From an uncultured Aquincola sp. (lineage in GTDB: Bacteria > Pseudomonadota > Gammaproteobacteria > Burkholderiales > Burkholderiaceae), in the NCBI GenBank assembly GCA_937883885.1, contig CAKZXL010000890.1, positions 1 through 6,168 on the forward strand: 6,168 nt of DNA. The letters are read 5' to 3'. Numbering within the stretch: position 1 is the stretch's first letter; each line of letters starts with the position of its first letter. Under the pieces are notes generated by a model, which was given only the letters and a program-made list of their open reading frames with translations, ran no database searches and was not told the origin of the DNA. This document shows, one piece after another, positions 1-4,017 of this stretch. A program made the position numbers and the translations under genes.

Positions 1-221
1 CCGGCATTGCGTTTTCGTTCGCCAGCACCTATGCGCTGGGGCAACTGGCCAAGCGCTACTACGGCGGCGGCCGACAGATGAACACCGCGGTGCTGCAGCA
101 GACCTTCCAGTCGCTGCTGGGGCCGGCCAAGGACCTGCAGCAGCAGTACCTGCCGCAGATCCAGGACAAGGCCCGCACGCTGGACGCGGGACAGATCCTG
201 CAGATGGTGAAGTCTGCTTGA
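1..221 (+). CDS. C-terminal end of a probable DUF697/YcjF-type protein (5' partial)
   Basis: The frame is open from base 3 to a TGA at 219-221 and encodes the last 72 residues of a protein whose start lies outside the window. The segment opens with a small-residue, partly hydrophobic stretch followed by TYALGQLAKRYYGGGR, then a Gln-rich amphipathic helical tail. In DUF697 (YcjF/GTPase-associated) membrane proteins a Thr-x-x-Leu-Gly pattern followed by a basic/aromatic tail is typical near the C terminus, so I assign it there by resemblance; no catalytic motif is visible in this piece. The family is often fused or adjacent to small GTPases, which cannot be tested here. The codon usage and plus-strand reading are convincing; the family name is tentative. 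The gene ends 23 bases before a strong hairpin terminator. Confidence 0.6.
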   Translation, partial: GIAFSFASTYALGQLAKRYYGGGRQMNTAVLQQTFQSLLGPAKDLQQQYLPQIQDKARTLDAGQILQMVKSA

Positions 222-243
222 CGGGCTACCGCCGGACCCAATG

Positions 244-280
244 AAAAAAGGCCTGCACTGTCGTGCAAGCCTTTTTCTTT
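244..280. terminator. Bidirectional intrinsic terminator
   Basis: Bases 245-258 pair with 263-276 as a 14-bp stem with one C/A mismatch (253/268) and a TGTC loop. Five A on the left arm and five T on the right arm mean that each strand ends the GC-containing stem with a U run, so the hairpin can stop transcription both ways: the plus-strand gene ending at 221 and the minus-strand tRNA-Lys transcript whose CCA end is at 288. Converging genes on both sides fit that use. Confidence 0.85.
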
Positions 281-287
281 CGAGATT

Positions 288-363
288 TGGTGGGCCCTGA
301 GTGACTCGAACACTCGACCAACGGATTAAGAGTCCGCTGCTCTACCAACTGAGCTAAGAGCCC
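288..363 (-). tRNA. tRNA-Lys (anticodon CTT)
   Basis: Read on the minus strand this is a 76-base cloverleaf with the 3' CCA encoded (288-290). The acceptor strands GGGCTCT and AGGGCCC pair with one G-U. The anticodon stem GCGGA/TCCGT encloses the loop CTCTTAA, giving anticodon CTT, which reads AAG. The T stem is GAGTG/CACTC around TTCGAGT, and the discriminator base is A. AAG is the preferred lysine codon in a high-GC genome, so this should be the main lysine tRNA. It follows tRNA-Lys(TTT) after a 31-base spacer and lies 11 bases before the terminator hairpin, which suggests a shared precursor. Position 37 is A, the t6A/ct6A site in ANN-decoding tRNAs. Confidence 0.96.
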
Positions 364-394
364 CTGATCTGTTCCAATTCCTGACTCAGCGAAC

Positions 395-470
395 TGGTGG
401 GTTGTACAGGACTTGAACCTGTGACCAACGGATTAAAAGTCCGCTGCTCTACCGACTGAGCTAACAACCC
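395..470 (-). tRNA. tRNA-Lys (anticodon TTT)
   Basis: On the minus strand this is a 76-base cloverleaf with encoded CCA (395-397). The acceptor strands GGGTTGT/ACAACCC pair perfectly, the anticodon loop CTTTTAA gives anticodon TTT (AAA, and AAG by wobble), and the T stem is ACAGG/CCTGT around TTCAAGT. Its first 10 bases (461-470) are also the last codons of tcdA: the tcdA stop codon TAG is bases 8-10 of the tRNA. It is the first of two lysine tRNAs, has a well-formed promoter about 30-60 bases upstream inside tcdA, and is probably co-transcribed with tRNA-Lys(CTT). Confidence 0.96.
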
Positions 471-1291
471 AACTGAGTAATGAACTCGTCTGCAGAGCCA
501 CGCACTATAGCATGCGTTTCGGCTTTGACAAGCTGTTTTTGAGAAATCAGCTGCTGAATCGTTTCACCAGCCGCCACCAGGCCGAAGGTGGCCGTGACCG
601 TGACGGTCGATCCATAGCCGTGGCAATTGAGCGTGCCGTCGATGTCGCACGCCCCATCGGGCGCACGCACCGGCTCGCGCGAGAACACGCAGCGCACGCC
701 GATGGCCCCACCCTGGCGCGGCGCAGCGCCGGCCTTGCGCAGCCGTTGCCGCAGCGAGGCCAGCAGGGGGTCATGCGTAGTGGCGGCCAAATCATCAACT
801 TCCACCTTCTGCGCCAGCTGCTTGCCACCGGCAGCGCCCACTGTGACCAAGGGCAGCTGCTCACGCAGCGCCCACTCGGCCAACACCGCCTTGGCACGTA
901 CCTGGTCGCAGCAGTCGATCAAGGCCTGCACCGGCACCGGCAGCAAAGCCGGCCAGTTGGCGGGCTCCACGAACTCTTCAATGCAGATGACTTCGCAGTC
1001 GGGGTGGATGTCGGCGATGCGGGCCTTCAAGGCTTCGGCCTTCGACATGCCCAGCGTGCTGCCCAGCGCCTGGATCTGCCGGTTGACGTTGGACTCGCTC
1101 ACGTGGTCCAGGTCGATCAACACCAGCGTGGCCACGCCGCTGCGGGCCAGCGCTTCGGCCGCCCAGGAGCCGACGCCACCCAGGCCGACCACGGCCACGC
1201 GGGCGCCACGCACGCGCGCGTAGCCGGCGTCGCCATACAGGCGCCGCAGGCCACCGAAGCGGCGTTCCAGGTCGGCATCGTCGGCCTGCAT
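461..1291 (-). CDS. tcdA: tRNA threonylcarbamoyladenosine dehydratase TcdA (CsdL/YgdL)
   Basis: This 276-residue E1-like (ThiF/MoeB superfamily) protein performs the ATP-dependent dehydration that cyclises t6A at position 37 of ANN-decoding tRNAs to ct6A, in the cytoplasm. Visible motifs are the nucleotide-binding loop GLGGVGSW (36-43), the acidic strand LIDLDHVSESNVNRQ (58-72), the family DxxDxVRxK element as DCCDQVRAK (126-134), the central VGAAGG (151-156), VRCVFSREP (199-207) and the GYGS turn (225-228). The E. coli homologue has 268 residues. The ATG at 1291 is 9 bases after the cpoB stop and is followed at once by the usual basic start of the family; no good Shine-Dalgarno is visible, so coupling to cpoB is likely. 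The frame ends inside tRNA-Lys(TTT), and residues from about 250 on look non-conserved because that DNA is also a promoter and leader. Confidence 0.93.
   Translation of the reverse strand: MQADDADLERRFGGLRRLYGDAGYARVRGARVAVVGLGGVGSWAAEALARSGVATLVLIDLDHVSESNVNRQIQALGSTLGMSKAEALKARIADIHPDCEVICIEEFVEPANWPALLPVPVQALIDCCDQVRAKAVLAEWALREQLPLVTVGAAGGKQLAQKVEVDDLAATTHDPLLASLRQRLRKAGAAPRQGGAIGVRCVFSREPVRAPDGACDIDGTLNCHGYGSTVTVTATFGLVAAGETIQQLISQKQLVKAETHAIVRGSADEFITQLGC
504..531 (-). promoter_or_regulatory. Sigma-70 promoter for the tRNA-Lys pair, inside tcdA
   Basis: Reading the minus strand there is a -35 box TTGTCA (531-526; 5 of 6 matches to TTGACA), a 16-base spacer, and a -10 box TATAGT (509-504; 5 of 6 matches to TATAAT) preceded by TGC, which is the extended -10 arrangement. 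An A-rich run just upstream of the -35 could act as an UP element. The bases after the -10 (GCGTGGC) form a GC-rich discriminator of the kind found at stringently controlled stable-RNA promoters. The expected start is near 497, giving a leader of roughly 27 bases before the tRNA 5' end at 470. The site lies within codons 254-263 of tcdA and uses an ATA codon, rare in this DNA. Confidence 0.75.
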
Positions 1292-1300
1292 GCCGGCGGC

Positions 1301-2056
1301 TTAACGCAGCGAGGCCAGCCGGTCCTTGGCCGCGACCGCGGCTTCGGACTGCGGGTAGGTCTTGAGCAGCTCGTTCAGCGTGGCGCGGGCGGCCTTGCTG
1401 TCCTTCATCTCGACCTGGGTGTTGGCCATGGCCAGCAGCGCCTCAGGCGCTTTGGGGTGCGTGGGCGCGGCCTGCAGGAAGCTGCGGAAGCCGGCGATGG
1501 CCTCCTTGTAGTCGCGCTTGCCATACTGGGCATTGGCCAGCCAGAAGCGGGCGCTGTCGGCATAGCCGCTGGACGGGAAGGCCCGCACGAAGTTGCCCAG
1601 CGCGCTGGCCGCACCGGCGAAGTCGCCGCTGCGCAGCACCTTGATGGCGGCGTCGTACTGGCGCGTTTCTTCCGGGTCGGCCATGAACTCCTTGCCGTCC
1701 ACGTTCACCTTCTGCGGCTCGAGCTTGCGCATGCGCTCGTCCACGCCCTGCGCGATGTCCTTCTGCTGGCGCTGCAGCTCGGCCACGTCGCGCTGCAGCT
1801 GCTCCTTCTCGCCGCGCAGGCGCGCGTTGTCGCTGCGCAGGGCTTCGAGCTGGGCATTGAGGTCGAGCAGGCTGCGGCGCATCTGCTCGTTGGTCTCGGC
1901 CTGGCGGGTCAGCGCGGCCTTGAGCTGGTCGTCCGTGGCGGTCTGCTTGGTGCGCAGGTCCAGGATGGCGCGGCGCGCGTCTTCGTCCTCGAACAAGGCG
2001 GCGTTGGCGCTGAGGGCCAGCGCCGCCAATGCCGCCGCGATCAGCGTGCGGCGCAT
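1301..2056 (-). CDS. cpoB: Cell division coordinator CpoB (YbgF), Tol-Pal associated TPR protein
   Basis: This 251-residue periplasmic protein links the Tol-Pal machine to septal peptidoglycan synthesis (in E. coli it modulates PBP1B/LpoB activity and binds TolA). It starts with a Sec signal peptide, MRRTLIAAALAALALSANA, with probable cleavage after Ala19. Next comes a long heptad-rich, Gln/Glu/Arg-rich coiled coil (about 36-113) that drives trimerisation in the family. A C-terminal TPR domain (about 133-250) holds three repeats, with landmarks YDAAIKVLRSGDF, DSARFWLANAQYGKRDYKEAI and PEALLAMANTQVEMKD. I chose the ATG at 2056 rather than the longer open frame to 2167: it begins the signal peptide, has an AAGGA ribosome site (2065-2069) 8 bases upstream, and follows the pal stop after one base (TGAGATG), implying translational coupling. 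Confidence 0.95.
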   Translation of the reverse strand: MRRTLIAAALAALALSANAALFEDEDARRAILDLRTKQTATDDQLKAALTRQAETNEQMRRSLLDLNAQLEALRSDNARLRGEKEQLQRDVAELQRQQKDIAQGVDERMRKLEPQKVNVDGKEFMADPEETRQYDAAIKVLRSGDFAGAASALGNFVRAFPSSGYADSARFWLANAQYGKRDYKEAIAGFRSFLQAAPTHPKAPEALLAMANTQVEMKDSKAARATLNELLKTYPQSEAAVAAKDRLASLR

Positions 2057-2057
2057 C

Positions 2058-2597
2058 TCACTTGTCCTTGATCTCGGCGCGGCGGTTCTGCGCGTAGGCG
2101 GCTTCGTCGCTGCCCTGCACCGCCGGACGTTCCTTGCCGAAGCTGGTGGCTTCCACCTGCGCGGCATTGGCGCCCAGCAGCGTCAGCGCACGGGCCACGG
2201 CTTCGGCGCGCTTCTGGCCCAGGGCCAGGTTGTATTCGCTGCCACCGCGCTCGTCGGTGTGACCTTCCACGGCCACGCGCTTGTTGCGATCGGCGGTCAG
2301 GGCCTTGGCGTTCACCTCGATGACGTTGCGGTATTCGTCCTTGACGCTGAAGCTGTCGAAGTCGAAGTACACGACGCGCGGCAGGTTGCTGCCGGCGTTG
2401 TTGCGCGAGGCACCCAGGTCCACCGTGGCCACGCCCGACTGGCCGGCACCGCCGGTGGCACCACCGGCATTGCCGGCCGGGTTGCGCGATTCGACCGGGG
2501 CATTGCCCGCGTTCTCGTCGAGCTTGACGTTGGAGCCGCAACCGGCCAACACGGCAGCAGCCGCCAGAGCGCTGAGGGTGATACGCAGAGAAGTCAT
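2058..2597 (-). CDS. pal: Peptidoglycan-associated lipoprotein Pal
   Basis: This 179-residue outer-membrane lipoprotein anchors the outer membrane to peptidoglycan and is the mobile partner of TolB. The signal peptide ends in the lipobox LAGC, with Cys20 as the lipidated residue. A flexible Gly/Asn/Ala-rich linker (about 21-72) leads to an OmpA-like domain with VYFDFDSFSV (76-85), the EGHTDERG peptidoglycan-binding motif (111-118), the YNLALGQKRAEAV helix (122-134), SFGKERP (152-158) and the closing NRRAEI (171-176); Asp115 and the Arg pair are the expected diaminopimelate contacts. Residue 21 is Gly, so there is no Asp inner-membrane retention signal. An open frame continues upstream to 2684, but the ATG at 2597 begins the signal peptide and has a good ribosome site. 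It lies 55 bases after tolB and one base before cpoB. Confidence 0.97.
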   Translation of the reverse strand: MTSLRITLSALAAAAVLAGCGSNVKLDENAGNAPVESRNPAGNAGGATGGAGQSGVATVDLGASRNNAGSNLPRVVYFDFDSFSVKDEYRNVIEVNAKALTADRNKRVAVEGHTDERGGSEYNLALGQKRAEAVARALTLLGANAAQVEATSFGKERPAVQGSDEAAYAQNRRAEIKDK

Positions 2598-2601
2598 GGT
2601 G

Positions 2602-2609
2602 CTTCCTTT
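2602..2609 (-). promoter_or_regulatory. Ribosome binding site of pal
   Basis: The minus strand reads AAAGGAAG five bases before the ATG at 2597. This is the clearest Shine-Dalgarno in the window and settles the pal start against the longer open frame. It fits Pal being the most abundantly made protein of the operon. The rest of the tolB-pal gap (2610-2652) shows no hairpin. Confidence 0.7.
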
Positions 2610-2652
2610 GAGGGTGCGAGGTGGGACGGGGGGTTGGAAAGACAGGAAAGGG

Positions 2653-3918
2653 TCAGCGGCCGAACGGGCCCCACACGGGCTCACGCACGTCCATGCCGGA
2701 GGACAGCAGGCGCGCCTTGATCTTGCCGTCCAGCGTGGTGGTCATCAGCACGTCGCGGCCACCGGCGCGGGTGGCGAAGATGATCAGGCGGCCGTTGGGC
2801 GCAAAGCTCGGGCTTTCGTCGGCCGTGGTGTCGGTGATGGTCTGCGCGTTGCCGCCGGCAGCATCGGCCACCACCAGGCGGAAGCTGCCGCCCTGGCGGG
2901 TGACCCAGGCCATGCTGCGGCCATCGGGGCTGATGGCCGGGCTGATGTTGTAGTTGCCGGTGAAGCTCACGCGTTCTGCGCCTCCGCCGCCGACTGGCAT
3001 TTTGTATACCTGCGGGCTGCCGCCACGGTCGCTGACGAAGTACAGCGTGCGGCCGTCGGGTGAAAACGCCGGCTCGGTGTCGATGGCCATGGTGTTGGTG
3101 ATGCGGCGCAGGTTGCTGCCGTCACGGCCCATCAAGAACAGCTGCGAGCCGCCATCACGCGACAGCGTGACCGCCAGCTGCGAGCCATCGGGCGACCAGG
3201 CCGGTGCGCTGTTGCTGCCGCGGAAGTTGGCGATCTGCCGGCGCTGGCCCGAAGACACATCCTGCACCCACACCACCGCCTTGCGCGTCTCGAACGAGAC
3301 GTAGGCCAGCTCGCGGCCGTCGGGCGACCAGGCGGGCGAGATGATGGGCTCGGGGCTGGCCAGGGCCACCTGACCGCCTTCGCCGTCGGCGTCGGTCACG
3401 CGCAGGCTGTAGCGGTTGGCGCTGCGGGTGACATAGGCGATGCGGGTGGAGAACACGCCGCGCTCGCCGGTGAGCTTTTCGTACACCGCATCGGCGATGC
3501 GGTGCGCGGCCAGTCGCAGGTCGCCGGCCACCACGGGCAGGCTCTGGCCGCCCAGGTCGGTGCCCTTGACCGTGTCCCACAGCTTGTAGCGCACGTCGAA
3601 GCGGCCATCGGCCAGGCGCGTGACCGAGCCCACCAGCAGCGCATCGGCGCCGCGGCCCCGCCAGTCGGCAATGGCCGGGGCCGAGGTCTCGTCGAGCGCG
3701 CCGGGCGCATCGATGTTGCGGAAGCGGCCGCTGCGTTCCAGGTCGGCGCGCACGATGGCCGAGATGGACTGGCCGGAGCGGTCCTCGTCGCGGAAACCGG
3801 CGATGGCCACCGGCAGCTGCGTGCCGCCGACGCCGCTGATCTCGACACGGAACTGCGCCAGCGTGGGCAGCGAGAAGGAGGCGCCCAGTGCGCCCAGAAG
3901 GGTTCTACGACGGGTCAT
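2653..3918 (-). CDS. tolB: Tol-Pal system periplasmic protein TolB
   Basis: This 421-residue periplasmic protein (family about 430) is the shuttle of the Tol-Pal system: its N-terminal strand binds TolA and its propeller binds Pal. The signal peptide runs MTRRRTLLGALGASF and on to a likely cut after Ala21, leaving a mature N terminus QFRVEISG, the TolA-binding segment. An alpha/beta domain (about 25-155) contains ADALLVGSVTRLADGRFDVR. A six-bladed propeller follows with five readable SPDG-type repeats: PAWSPDGRELAYVS (195-208), PAWSPDGSQLAV (239-250), PAFSPDGRTLYFVSDR (283-298), PAISPDGRSMAWVT (327-340) and PSFAPNGRLIIFATRAGG (370-387). The ATG at 3918 begins the signal peptide; a GTG at 3954 in frame is possible but would add a 12-residue non-signal leader. 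Neither has a clear ribosome site. tolQRA do not precede it here. Confidence 0.96.
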   Translation of the reverse strand: MTRRRTLLGALGASFSLPTLAQFRVEISGVGGTQLPVAIAGFRDEDRSGQSISAIVRADLERSGRFRNIDAPGALDETSAPAIADWRGRGADALLVGSVTRLADGRFDVRYKLWDTVKGTDLGGQSLPVVAGDLRLAAHRIADAVYEKLTGERGVFSTRIAYVTRSANRYSLRVTDADGEGGQVALASPEPIISPAWSPDGRELAYVSFETRKAVVWVQDVSSGQRRQIANFRGSNSAPAWSPDGSQLAVTLSRDGGSQLFLMGRDGSNLRRITNTMAIDTEPAFSPDGRTLYFVSDRGGSPQVYKMPVGGGGAERVSFTGNYNISPAISPDGRSMAWVTRQGGSFRLVVADAAGGNAQTITDTTADESPSFAPNGRLIIFATRAGGRDVLMTTTLDGKIKARLLSSGMDVREPVWGPFGR

Positions 3919-3985
3919 GGCGGGGATGGACCCGCAAGGCGGCAATCGGTTCACTCAGTGGAATAGGCTGGCCTTGATGCCCGGG

Positions 3986-3991
3986 ATTGTA
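3986..3991 (-). promoter_or_regulatory. Candidate -10 box for the tolB-pal-cpoB-tcdA operon
   Basis: The minus strand reads TACAAT (5 of 6 matches to TATAAT) in the only noncoding gap upstream of tolB. Transcription would start near 3979, giving a leader of about 60 bases to the ATG at 3918 or about 25 bases to the GTG at 3954. No recognisable -35 lies 16-19 bases upstream, where the sequence is GC-rich, so the call rests on position and the -10 match only. Confidence 0.4.
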
Positions 3992-4003
3992 GGCACCGGC
4001 GCT

Positions 4004-4009
4004 GATAAT
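4004..4009 (+). promoter_or_regulatory. Candidate -10 box for the msbA-type gene
   Basis: GATAAT (5 of 6 matches to TATAAT) lies only 8 bases before the ATG at 4018. A start 6-9 bases downstream falls at 4016-4018, on or next to the start codon, so the transcript would be leaderless or nearly so. No -35 is seen at the right distance: TTGATG at 3974-3979 is 24 bases away, too far. The 4010-4017 stretch is cytosine-rich with no Shine-Dalgarno. Confidence 0.45.
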
Positions 4010-4017
4010 CGCCCCCG

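Noticed and set aside
59..313. Small minus-strand open frame of 84 codons at the left edge
   Set aside because: It runs through the terminator hairpin and into the tRNA-Lys(CTT) gene and opposes a convincing plus-strand coding end.
364..394. Spacer between the two tRNAs as a possible small RNA or terminator
   Set aside because: The 31 bases form no convincing hairpin and have no T run; it looks like an ordinary processed spacer.
512..2071. Plus-strand open frame of 519 codons across tcdA and cpoB
   Set aside because: It is antisense to two well-identified genes, its product is rich in Arg, Gln, His and Gly with no recognisable domain, and it arises from the lack of stops in high-GC DNA.
2057..2167. 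N-terminal extension of CpoB from an ATG at 2167
   Set aside because: The extra 37 residues lie in pal coding sequence and are Arg/Pro-rich; the signal peptide and ribosome site fix the start at 2056.
2598..2684. N-terminal extension of Pal from 2684
   Set aside because: It would put 29 residues before the lipoprotein signal and overlap tolB; the ATG at 2597 has a strong ribosome site.
1593..2720. Plus-strand open frame of 375 codons across cpoB and pal
   Set aside because: Antisense to cpoB and pal, Ser/Arg/Ala-rich and crossing gene boundaries, so not a real gene.
3919..3954. Alternative GTG start of TolB at 3954
   Set aside because: In frame and possible, but it lacks a ribosome site and would put a Pro-rich non-signal segment before the basic n-region; kept as a minor alternative.
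3974..3979. TTGATG as the -35 box of the msbA-type promoter
   Set aside because: It is 24 bases from the -10 candidate, outside the workable spacing of about 15-19 bases.
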